Part shown: positions 57,701 to 64,000 of the stretch, one piece after another | Layout of the letters: each line of letters opens with the position of its first letter | How positions within the stretch are numbered: the stretch's first letter is position 1 | From: Polyangiaceae bacterium | GTDB taxonomy: Bacteria; Myxococcota_A; Polyangia; Polyangiales; Polyangiaceae | Length of the DNA: 64,000 bases | Reading direction: 5' to 3' | NCBI GenBank assembly: GCA_016715885.1 | Contig: JADJXL010000001.1 | Coordinates: 186,001-250,000 of the forward strand | Notes under the pieces: model-generated | Database searches by the model: none | What the model was told of the DNA's origin: nothing | Seen by the model: only the letters and a program-made list of their open reading frames with translations | Position numbers and translations under genes: made by a program

Positions 57701-57842
57701 GCCCCGCGCGGGGCCAAAGAGGCTGTGTCAAAACTCGGAACGCGTATCCTCGCCCCAGCCCCGCGCGGGGTTGAAGAGGCTGTCTCAAAACTCGGAACGC
57801 GTATCCTCGCCCAGCCCCGCGCGGGGTTGAAACCCCGCGCTA
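57701..57842. repeat. 56/57-bp direct repeat array, left arm
   Basis: Units start at 57701, 57758 and 57814. The shared core is GCCCCGCGCGGGG, then AAAGAGGCTGT(G/C)TCAAAACTCGGAACGCG. The third copy is cut short at a further inverted repeat. Non-coding. This array and the one at 57994-58192 are reverse complements of one another. Between 57842 and 57994 lies a 150-bp centre with one weak hairpin (57920-57939) and no gene. Confidence 0.85.
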
Positions 57843-57993
57843 CACGACAAGAAGTCCTCGCGCTACCGCGCTCGGACTGACGTCATGGCTGCATGGTGAG
57901 GGCTGCAATCTATGCGAAATCGTCGAGGATTCTCGATGATGATCCGAAACTCCACAAGGCCAGTCCCGAACGGTAGTGAGGGACTTTTGAATG

Positions 57994-58192
57994 TGTAGCG
58001 CGGGATTTCAATCCCGCGCGGGCGTTCGGTGACACACTACGGCTCGAGTTTTGAGACAGCCTCTGAAACCCCGCGCGTGCGTACGGTGAGCGAGCACGGC
58101 TCGAGTTATGAGACGGTCTCTTTAACCCCGCGCGAGGGTGCGGTGAGCGACGCGGCTCGCGTTTTGTGACGGCCTCTTTGACCCGACGCGTG
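57994..58192. repeat. 56/57-bp direct repeat array, right arm (inverted)
   Basis: Units with AATCCCGCGCG/AACCCCGCGCG heads begin at about 58010, 58067, 58124 and 58180 and share GGCTCGAGTT(T/A)TGAGAC. Reading the other strand gives the same motifs as the left array. TGTAGCGCGG...CCCGCGCGG at 57994-58021 pairs with 57817-57844 (28 bp, 2 mismatches), so the whole 57701-58192 block can fold as a large inverted repeat. The right end abuts the histidine kinase stop (58195). Function unknown. Confidence 0.85.
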
Positions 58193-58194
58193 GC

Positions 58195-59052
58195 TCACTT
58201 CGAACACAACGGAATATCGAAGCGAACCGCAGTTCCTTTGCCAACTTCGCTCTCGATTTCGATGGTTCCATCGACGGCGTCGAGCAGCGTTTTGACGACC
58301 CAAAGGCCAAGGCCAGTGCCTTTTCCAGGCGCTTTCGTCGTGAAAAACGTCTCGAATACGCGATCGAGCACCTCGGGCGGCATCCCGCAGCCTGCGTCTT
58401 CGATGCTGCATCGAGCTCGACCACGTTCGTGATCCGCTCGCACCTCGACGTGAATGATGCGCCCTTCGGGAGGCTGGTCCACGAGCGCATCCGCGGCGTT
58501 CGTGATGAGGTTGACGAAGATTTCCTCGAGCTTCGTGCGGCTCATCGTGACGCGTATCGGCTCGGGTGGCGCATGCGTCATGATGTTCACGCGTTTCGTC
58601 CGACCCGACACGTGCAGCATCGTGACCACGTCGTTCACGACCGCCATCACATCGAAGATCTCCGGCCGGTCCTGCGCGGGCGTGCCAAGGTGCAAGAGGT
58701 TGCGAGCGTGCTGGGCCAAGTGCGCGACGCCGCGATCGAGCATCGCCAGATCCTGTGGCTCGGGGGGTTTGCCCTGGGCAGCGTGCGTCCGGACGAACGT
58801 GACCGTGTGCGCAAGAATCGCGACGACGTTGTTGAGCTCGTGACCGATGCTGGCGGCCATCGTGCCGAGCGTTGCGAGCCTGTCGGCGGCAAGCAGTTGC
58901 GTCCGCGTTTTCTCGAGTTCGCCTTCGAGGTACTTGATGAGCTCGTCGGGATCCGTCGGCGGTGACGAATCACTTTTTCGCGACGTCATGAAGTGCGCCG
59001 CCGGATGTGGCGAATCGCTTGGACCTTTCGGATGACTCATGCCGTCGGTCAT
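58195..59052 (-). CDS. Soluble histidine kinase
   Basis: A 285-residue kinase without membrane helix or sensory domain. Parts: coiled-coil lead (ELIKYLEGELEKTRTQLL), H-box GTMAASIGHELNNVVAIL with His71, N-box LITNAADALVD, G1 DAGCGMPPEVLDRVFETFFTTK and G2 GKGTGLGLWVVKTLL. The family is HWE/HisKA-like, common as orphan kinases in myxobacteria. It follows a radical SAM gene after 15 bp on the same strand, so the two are likely co-transcribed, but no receiver protein is adjacent. The signal must come through another protein. Confidence 0.92.
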   Translation of the reverse strand: MTDGMSHPKGPSDSPHPAAHFMTSRKSDSSPPTDPDELIKYLEGELEKTRTQLLAADRLATLGTMAASIGHELNNVVAILAHTVTFVRTHAAQGKPPEPQDLAMLDRGVAHLAQHARNLLHLGTPAQDRPEIFDVMAVVNDVVTMLHVSGRTKRVNIMTHAPPEPIRVTMSRTKLEEIFVNLITNAADALVDQPPEGRIIHVEVRADHERGRARCSIEDAGCGMPPEVLDRVFETFFTTKAPGKGTGLGLWVVKTLLDAVDGTIEIESEVGKGTAVRFDIPLCSK

Positions 59053-59067
59053 GCGTAATCGAGCCTA

Positions 59068-60108
59068 TCACGGAGCGGCCGAGCGCGACTGCGCGACGGG
59101 CACGAATTCGTCCCATCCGTTGCGCTTGAGGTAGTTGCGCCAAACGCCTTCGCACTGAGCGTCGTACTTGCAGGTGCTGCACGCATCGCGTTTGTCACGT
59201 TCCGCATCGTCGAGATCCTGCCTCGTGACGAGCACGAGTCCGCGCCCCTTGCCATCTTGCGCTCGGTCTGGCCGTTGTGATGCTTCGAGCGGCGTTTGCG
59301 TTCCCAAGTCGAAGTGTTTGTACCGTTCGACGTAGCCGCGGTTGAAGTCGGGGATGCCTTCGGTCGTGCAAAGGGGGATGTCCACGAGAAATGCGCTCGG
59401 CCGTTCTTCCCCGACGTCGGCGACAAACCTGCGAAATGCCGCGGCAATTTCCGTGTATTTCGGGAAAATCTGCTCGAAGTACGTATTGGCGCGGCCGTTC
59501 GCTTGCATCACGTTGAACACGACTTGATCGACACCAAGACCTCGCAAGAATCGATAAATGTCGAGCATGTGCGGCGTGTTCCGGTCCGTGAGCACCGTCG
59601 ACGTGTGCAGCTCGATGCCGAACCGCTTGAGCTGCGCGATCGACTGCAGGCCAGCCACGGTCTGTTCGAAGCTATCCGGCGTGCGCGTGAGCCCCTCGTG
59701 AAGCTTCTTCGTGTGGCCGTGGATCGAAACGTAAAAGCGGTTCATGCCGGCTTTCGCGAGGCGCGCTGCGTAGGGCAGATGCGACAGGCGTCTGCCGTTC
59801 GTCATGATGCTGATTTTCGAGTAGCCGTAGGACTTGGCCATGCCCACGAGGTCTGGCAATTCGGGGCGCGTCGTGGGTTCGCCCGAGGTGAAGCAAACTT
59901 CGGCAGCTCCGCGGCTTTGCTCGAGGATCCAGCGGACGCGCTCGACCGTCATCGCGGAGTTGTTGACGTAGCGTCCGTCGCGGTCTTCCTCCATGCAGAA
60001 GACGCAGTTGTTGTTGCAGATGGCGCCGATCGAGATGTGAATGCGTTCATCTCGTGACGAGAGACGCTCGGCGATGGAGGGCTCGGTGGCGCAAGAACCG
60101 TCGGACAC
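59068..60108 (-). CDS. Radical SAM protein
   Basis: A 346-residue radical SAM enzyme with CNNNCVFC (about 31-38) as the cluster triad and FTSGEPTTRPEL (GEP motif). The C-terminal tail has KRDACSTCKYDAQCEGVWRNYL, a three-Cys Fe-S motif like that of SPASM/twitch relatives. Between them the TIM-barrel strands are regular. It starts at GTG 60108. The closest relatives I can recall are radical SAM proteins that modify peptides or tRNA, but no precursor or tRNA gene is nearby. It is upstream of the histidine kinase with a 15-bp gap. Confidence 0.9.
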   Translation of the reverse strand: MSDGSCATEPSIAERLSSRDERIHISIGAICNNNCVFCMEEDRDGRYVNNSAMTVERVRWILEQSRGAAEVCFTSGEPTTRPELPDLVGMAKSYGYSKISIMTNGRRLSHLPYAARLAKAGMNRFYVSIHGHTKKLHEGLTRTPDSFEQTVAGLQSIAQLKRFGIELHTSTVLTDRNTPHMLDIYRFLRGLGVDQVVFNVMQANGRANTYFEQIFPKYTEIAAAFRRFVADVGEERPSAFLVDIPLCTTEGIPDFNRGYVERYKHFDLGTQTPLEASQRPDRAQDGKGRGLVLVTRQDLDDAERDKRDACSTCKYDAQCEGVWRNYLKRNGWDEFVPVAQSRSAAP

Positions 60109-60358
60109 GAATGCTTGGGAACATGGTCGTTGACGCGTGACCGTGCGTCAACGACGGCGACGGGGCGGAGCTGCAAATCTCGCGTGCGGGTGCACCGCTT
60201 GCGTGGGCGTCGGCGAGCGCGCGCGGGTGCACTGCACAAAAACGGGGCAAACGTAGCGTCTGCTCGTGCTGGCACGCTGCCTGCTTGGCGGCGAGTGCCG
60301 TTCGGATTCCGAGCGGCGCGTTGCGAAACAGCTCGCGCGCTCTCGAGGAGCACTGACG

Positions 60359-60769
60359 ATGTCCAAGGCGATCCCGAAGATTCAGAAGTACATGACGACG
60401 GTTCCGATTTGCATCGGCCGGACGGATACGATTGCCGAGGCGCACAAGGTGATGCGTGCGCACGACATTCGGCACTTGCCGGTCGTCGAGGGAGAGAAGC
60501 TCGCTGGCATCGTGACGCAGCGGGATTTGCATCTCATCGAGACGTTGAAGGACGTCGATGCGGAGAAGGTCACGGTCGAAGATGCCATGACGACCAACTT
60601 GTACACGGTTTCACCCGACGCACCGCTCGACGAAGTGGTTGCGGAGATGGCCGAGCAGAAGTACGGATCGGCGGTTGTCGTGCAAAACCACAGGGTCGTA
60701 GGCGTGTTTACGACGATCGACGCGATGCTTGCATTCTCCGACCTTTTGAAGAGCCGCCTCGTGCACTGA
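60359..60769 (+). CDS. CBS-domain pair protein
   Basis: A 136-residue protein consisting of two CBS domains: MTTVPICIGRTDTIAEAHKVMRAHDIRHLPVVEGEKLAGIVTQRDL and AMTTNLYTVSPDAPLDEVVAEMAEQKYGSAVVVQNHRVVGVFTTIDAM. CBS pairs bind adenosine nucleotides or SAM and regulate other proteins; here no catalytic domain is attached. ATG at 60359 with GAGGAG upstream. It stands alone, divergent from the radical SAM gene. Confidence 0.92.
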   Translation: MSKAIPKIQKYMTTVPICIGRTDTIAEAHKVMRAHDIRHLPVVEGEKLAGIVTQRDLHLIETLKDVDAEKVTVEDAMTTNLYTVSPDAPLDEVVAEMAEQKYGSAVVVQNHRVVGVFTTIDAMLAFSDLLKSRLVH

Positions 60770-60787
60770 CCATCCCATGACAGGCTG

Positions 60788-61156
60788 CTAGCGGCCGCCC
60801 CATCGATAATCGCGGCAGTAGTCGAAGCAGCGGTCGAATCGCCTTTCGCAGCGAGTGATCTGTCGTCGAAGGCGTCCGGGGTTGTAGCCGCGGCGGTACG
60901 CGTCCCGGACGCACTCGTCGCGGATGTTGTCGCAATACGAATAACAGCGTCGGATGCCGTGGCGGCGCCACCCTCGGTCGCGTCGATCCAGTTCGTACGG
61001 GACGTTGTATCCAGGATCGTCGTCATCGAACCTGGTGTCATGGGCGACGTCGTTTTCCACGTTCACGACGGTTTCGCTTGCCTGGGCATCGTTCGCCGTG
61101 GCTGTGGTGCCAGCACAGAGTGCGACGGCGAGCAGCGTCTTTTTCCACAAATTCAT
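60788..61156 (-). CDS. Small secreted Cys/Arg-rich protein
   Basis: From the ATG at 61156 the product is 122 residues with a signal peptide (MNLWKKTLLAVALCAGTTATANDAQAS). The mature part has Asp clusters (RFDDDDPG) and then a basic tail with six Cys: RRCYSYCDNIRDECVRD and RCERRFDRCFDYC, two CxxxC helical hairpins. It may be a disulfide-stabilised helical protein of the periplasm. No family named. A longer frame upstream is not supported. Confidence 0.78.
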   Translation of the reverse strand: MNLWKKTLLAVALCAGTTATANDAQASETVVNVENDVAHDTRFDDDDPGYNVPYELDRRDRGWRRHGIRRCYSYCDNIRDECVRDAYRRGYNPGRLRRQITRCERRFDRCFDYCRDYRWGGR

Positions 61157-61304
61157 GATTCGTCCCCCTGCTGCCGTCCCGGTCCGTATGGGACGGACGT
61201 GTTCAACGTTGGGCGGACGAGCTCGGCGTCGAGTGGTGTTGGGCGAGTGATTTCCTGGACCGGGTTGAATGTCGACCCTATGACGAAGCCGGAGGATTTC
61301 CGGC

Positions 61305-62024
61305 GTGCTTGGTTGGTTGCCGCTTTTTGGAGTGCTTGCGGGTGCGTTGACGAGCATGGCGGGGCTTGGGGGCGGCATTTTGCTTCTTTTGGGTTTGTCG
61401 GTGGTGCTTGGGCCGGCGGTGGCCTTGGCGTCGACGGCGCCGGCGATGCTCGTGGGCAACTTGCATCGTTTGTGGATGCTTCGTTCCGAGGTGGATGGTT
61501 CGATTGCGAAGGGATTTGCGTGGGGGGCGGTTCCGGGCAGTTTTGTTGGAGGGCTTGCGGTGGCATCGATGCCGGACGTGGTGTTGCGCTGGCTGATGCT
61601 TGTGATGACGGCGGCGGCGTTGGGGAGGGCGGTTGGGCTTTACACGTGGCGGCCGCGGGCGTGGGCGATGGTGCCGGCTGGAGCTGGGATTGGAGCGATC
61701 AGTGCGGCGGCTGGAGGAGCGGGTCTGTTGGTGGGGCCGCTGTTCTTAGCGGCGGGGCTTACGGGGAAGCGCTTCGTGGCGACGATTGCAGCGGCGGCGG
61801 TGGCGCTGCATGTGGGGCGCGTGGTTGCGTATGGGATGGGCGGGTTGATGACGGAGGAGACGCTTGTTCGGGGGGCGGTGCTGACGGTGAGTGTGATCGT
61901 GGGCAACGTGATTGGGCTTTCGTTGCGGGATCGAGTGTTGAACGATGTACGTGCGCAGCGATTGGAGCTTGGTGCGCTGCTCGTGTGTGTGGGGCTGAGT
62001 GTTTTTGGGGTGGGGAAGGGGTAG
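61305..62024 (+). CDS. TSUP-family (TauE/SafE) membrane permease
   Basis: A 239-residue protein with about eight hydrophobic segments. The repeated Gly-rich signature of TSUP is seen in both halves: GALTSMAGLGGGILLL (about 13-28) and GAISAAAGGAGLLVGPLFLAAG (about 128-149). The family exports sulfite or other organosulfur anions. GTG start at 61305 with GGAGG upstream. It overlaps no gene. The strand faces away from the small Cys-rich protein gene. Confidence 0.85.
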   Translation: MLGWLPLFGVLAGALTSMAGLGGGILLLLGLSVVLGPAVALASTAPAMLVGNLHRLWMLRSEVDGSIAKGFAWGAVPGSFVGGLAVASMPDVVLRWLMLVMTAAALGRAVGLYTWRPRAWAMVPAGAGIGAISAAAGGAGLLVGPLFLAAGLTGKRFVATIAAAAVALHVGRVVAYGMGGLMTEETLVRGAVLTVSVIVGNVIGLSLRDRVLNDVRAQRLELGALLVCVGLSVFGVGKG

Positions 62025-62036
62025 TGAAAAAAGTTG

Positions 62037-62065
62037 TTGACAAGGGGCGGAAGGCGTGGTTTCTT
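62037..62065 (+). promoter_or_regulatory. Possible promoter of the tRNA-Thr gene
   Basis: TTGACA at 62037-62042 is a perfect -35 box. About 17 bases later lies TTTCTT (62060-62065), a weak -10. A start near 62072 would precede the tRNA (62087) closely. Only the -35 is convincing. Confidence 0.35.
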
Positions 62066-62086
62066 CCGCGCCCGCCGAACGGCAGT

Positions 62087-62161
<75 letters not shown>

Positions 62162-62328
62162 AGGAATTCGCGAACGATTCCGTGGACTTGCGGTCCACGA
62201 TACGAAACCGTAGGAATCACCGGGTTCCGTGAGCGCGTCCGGGGCGGATTTTGTTGCCCGTTTGTTACCCAGAACGTGAACGACCGAGCGGGCTCGGGCA
62301 GGCTTATATAGGGCCTTCGTTAACTGCG
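62162..62328. other. Non-coding spacer 3' of the tRNA
   Basis: Between the tRNA end and the palindromic element no gene is seen. A 7-bp-stem hairpin lies at 62181-62199 (CGTGGAC..GTCCACG) without a T-run. A 10-bp direct repeat AAACCGTAGG occurs at 62122-62131 (inside the tRNA anticodon arm) and 62205-62214. It may be a remnant of an attachment site, but a chance match is possible. Confidence 0.4.
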
Positions 62329-62437
62329 CTTTGGAAGGCTCGATTTTTCGGCACATGCGGCACCCCGAACTCGCCGCCTTCGGCGGCTCAAACAGCGGGG
62401 TCCCCGCCGCAGCGCCGAAAAATCAAGCCTCCCAAAG
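62329..62437. repeat. 109-bp palindromic element (MITE- or REP-like)
   Basis: Arms of 24 bp, CTTTGGAAGGCTCGATTTTT at 62329 and its complement at 62414-62437, differ at 2 positions. Inside are further hairpins: GCCGCC/GGCGGC (about 62373-62387) and GCGGCACCCCG with CGGGGTCCCCGCCGC. The whole folds into a branched cruciform. No open frame is credible across it. It sits 170 bp 3' of tRNA-Thr. Confidence 0.85.
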
Positions 62438-62577
62438 CTTGCGGTGTTCAAATCTCATTCCATCGGAGAGGAGATCGCTGCCGTCCCCGCTTCCGACTGC
62501 ACCTAACGTGATGGATGCGTTGCCAGTTTGTGATACCGTCGGTTGAGTACGGGCGGTCTGGCGGAAAGGATTGCTCT

Positions 62578-63054
62578 ATGAAGGTGAATCGTCTGCTGCT
62601 TGGAGGTGCGGTGGCAATTTCAATGATTGCACCGGGGCCATGGTCGGAAAATGCCAAGGCAAGTTCATCGTCGCCCTTCAACTGGACGATGCAGTGGCGT
62701 TTGGTAAACGGTCGAACAAATAAACGTTTTCACGTACTCGAAGCGGGGACGCTGACACTGAGCGGAAAGTTGTGGATCCACGAAAAGCGACGTGGCGCGC
62801 CGTCGCGGCCAATGCGAATCAAAATCGAAGTGGTGAAAGAAAGCAACGACGGAACCGACAGCGATGAGAAGAACTCGTTGTGCTCGGTGATCGTTACTCC
62901 CAGCACGACCCTTCATGAGCGAACTGAATATTCGAAATCGTGCGGCCGAATCGAAACAGGAAAGTACTGGATACGTGTCAACAAGTTCGAGGCCGAATCT
63001 GGCGATGGCGACGGCTGGCACAATCAGGGCTCCGGCATACTCGTAACGGAATAA
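62578..63054 (+). CDS. Small exported protein of unknown function
   Basis: From the ATG at 62578, after GGAAAGG, the product is 158 residues. The signal MKVNRLLLGGAVAISMIAPG ends near NAKASS. The mature part is beta-rich (WTMQWRLVNGRTNKRFHVLEAGTLTLSGKLWI, IKIEVVKES) with two Cys (LCSVIV, KSCGR). No family is recognised. Its stop is followed directly by the GTG of the next gene, so the two may be co-translated. Base composition here is visibly less G+C-rich than in the core region. Confidence 0.72.
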   Translation: MKVNRLLLGGAVAISMIAPGPWSENAKASSSSPFNWTMQWRLVNGRTNKRFHVLEAGTLTLSGKLWIHEKRRGAPSRPMRIKIEVVKESNDGTDSDEKNSLCSVIVTPSTTLHERTEYSKSCGRIETGKYWIRVNKFEAESGDGDGWHNQGSGILVTE

Positions 63055-63714
63055 GTGACGTCATTTCTTCCTCCTTCTATCCTTTTCCTTACGGGCGACG
63101 GTTGGTGCATTTCCAATCAACCGTTTCACCCAATTGAACCGCTACTTCTCATTTGGCCGTTGGTGCGTTTGCGGCGGCAGGGCGCTCGAGCTGGGTACCT
63201 GGTGTGTGTCGCGTTATTCTTCTTCTACCTTTGGGGAGTCTGCAATTATGCGATTTGCCCTCTTCCCATCGATGCCGACCTCATCGAATGGATGAGCAGC
63301 GTGCAAAGGTGGGACGAACGGCTCAATTTGAGGCCGCGTCTTCTATTGGATTTGCTCTATCACTGGCGTGATGCTGACGTCTTCTGGAACGTGGTGCTTG
63401 GTATTCCATTTGGATTGGGGTTGCCATTCGTCGTGTCGGACAAGTATCGAACGATGAAACACGTCATTGCTTTTGCCTTTGCGTTTGCGGCTGGCTTGGA
63501 ATTGATGCAGCTCGGTATTAGTTTGGCATTTTATGGTTTTCCCTACCGCAGTATCGATATTGAGGATGTCGTATTTGTTTTCGTTGGGGCCGTCCTCGGC
63601 GCCATGTGCACTTGGATAGGTGCTGTCATCTATCGCCGTATCGGATGGAATCGTGGTGCGCTCGTGCCTGTTTGGAATCACTTTCATGATGTGTTTTGCA
63701 GTTTCGGCGCATGA
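63055..63714 (+). CDS. VanZ-like membrane protein
   Basis: 219 residues with about five hydrophobic segments (IEPLLLIWPLVRL, LVCVALFFFYLWGVC, VVLGIPFGLGLPFVV, IAFAFAFAAGLELMQL, DVVFVFVGAVLGAMCTW). The middle part DVFWNVVLGIPFGLGLPF...GLELMQL...IDIEDVVF matches the VanZ pattern (NxxxFxPxG, ExxQ, DxxDxxxN-like). The VanZ family is linked to teicoplanin resistance and unknown membrane roles. The GTG start follows the preceding stop by 0 bp. Codon use is AT-richer than in the left part of the window, suggesting transfer. Confidence 0.75.
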   Translation: MTSFLPPSILFLTGDGWCISNQPFHPIEPLLLIWPLVRLRRQGARAGYLVCVALFFFYLWGVCNYAICPLPIDADLIEWMSSVQRWDERLNLRPRLLLDLLYHWRDADVFWNVVLGIPFGLGLPFVVSDKYRTMKHVIAFAFAFAAGLELMQLGISLAFYGFPYRSIDIEDVVFVFVGAVLGAMCTWIGAVIYRRIGWNRGALVPVWNHFHDVFCSFGA

Positions 63715-63721
63715 AGCCCGA

Positions 63722-64000
63722 ATGGGCGCGAGGATCCGCAAATTGCGTATGGAGCAGGGACTATCGCTGCGCGATTTCGGAAAGCAGGCGTGTGTGCACC
63801 CGTTTCACGTCATGGCGATCAAGCTGGGGCAGTTGGCGACAAATATCAAGGTGCTACGGGCCATCGCAAAGGCACTCGGAATCGCTTCGCTCGACCTTTT
63901 GAACTGCGACACTGCAAACGACGATATCGGGCACCTTGTTGAGCTGATACGCAACCGGCCCGATTGCGTGCGGAAAGTCATGCTCAAGGTACGGCCGATC
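63722..64000 (+). CDS. XRE-family transcriptional regulator, partial at right edge
   Basis: An open frame with no stop before the window end; 93 residues are visible from ATG 63722. MGARIRKLRMEQGLSLRDFGKQACVHPFHVMAIKLGQLATN...LRAIAKALGIASLDLLN is a helix-turn-helix of the XRE type, with the recognition region near 19-40. A short Asp-rich part (CDTANDDIGHLVELI) follows. It may regulate the two upstream genes, whose last stop is 7 bp before it. The rest of the protein lies outside the window. Confidence 0.8.
   Translation, partial: MGARIRKLRMEQGLSLRDFGKQACVHPFHVMAIKLGQLATNIKVLRAIAKALGIASLDLLNCDTANDDIGHLVELIRNRPDCVRKVMLKVRPI

Noticed and set aside
57701..58192. 57-bp repeats as a CRISPR array
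   Set aside because: Units are contiguous with degenerate bodies rather than constant repeats with unique spacers, and they occur in both orientations.

Overview
This window looks like a piece of a myxobacterial chromosome, most likely of the Polyangiales (Polyangium/Sorangium-like). The reasons are high G+C coding DNA, many lipoproteins with Gly/Ala/Ser-rich linkers after the lipobox Cys, a protein with a MYXO-CTERM-type tail, MopE-like and Cys-rich secreted proteins, a Ser/Thr kinase operon with an AgmX/PglI-like protein, and a retron of the large myxobacterial kind. Most genes are single or in two- to four-gene operons. All family names come from motifs read by eye; no search was run.

Layout. 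1-7 kb: an 85-bp tandem repeat ahead of an AAA ATPase/nuclease-like gene, a MYXO-CTERM protein, a small exported peptide coupled to a diiron ferritin-like protein, an Lgt-family membrane protein and a propeller-type lipoprotein. 7-20.5 kb: a class II amidotransferase, a type III polyketide synthase/membrane protein/methyltransferase operon, sensor kinase, cupredoxin lipoprotein, peptide-binding lipoprotein, FGE-like secreted protein, HAD nucleotidase, and a diiron protein/ABC ATPase/permease operon. 20.5-36 kb: a second ATPase/nuclease-like gene next to five 15-bp repeats, an aminotransferase, a VWA lipoprotein pair, a 2-hydroxyacid dehydrogenase, a PDZ-hydrolase/CPBP protease pair, a zinc-ribbon peptide followed by a radical SAM/SPASM enzyme, an ABC1 kinase/LOG pair and a pectinacetylesterase-like lipoprotein.

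36.2-42.1 kb is the most notable block: a HEAT/ARM-like protein, a winged-helix/SWIM zinc-finger protein, a non-coding gap that folds as a complete msr-msd (28-nt a1/a2 inverted repeats and a long msd hairpin), and a retron reverse transcriptase. Together they make a full retron system of the ARM + WH-SWIM architecture (type XIII as I recall the published scheme). The ncRNA is in none of the protein frames and was found by hand.

42-61 kb: FHA and DUF1295 membrane proteins, a D-aminoacylase-like amidohydrolase, more lipoproteins, an L,D-transpeptidase, two acyl-CoA dehydrogenases (one with an altered catalytic-base motif), a Ser/Thr kinase/TPR operon, a 0.5-kb inverted pair of 57-bp repeat arrays, a histidine kinase/radical SAM pair, a CBS-domain protein and a TSUP permease. 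62-64 kb: tRNA-Thr(CGT), a 109-bp palindromic element, then visibly less G+C-rich genes (small exported protein, VanZ-like protein, partial XRE regulator) that look like the start of a tRNA-linked accessory region.
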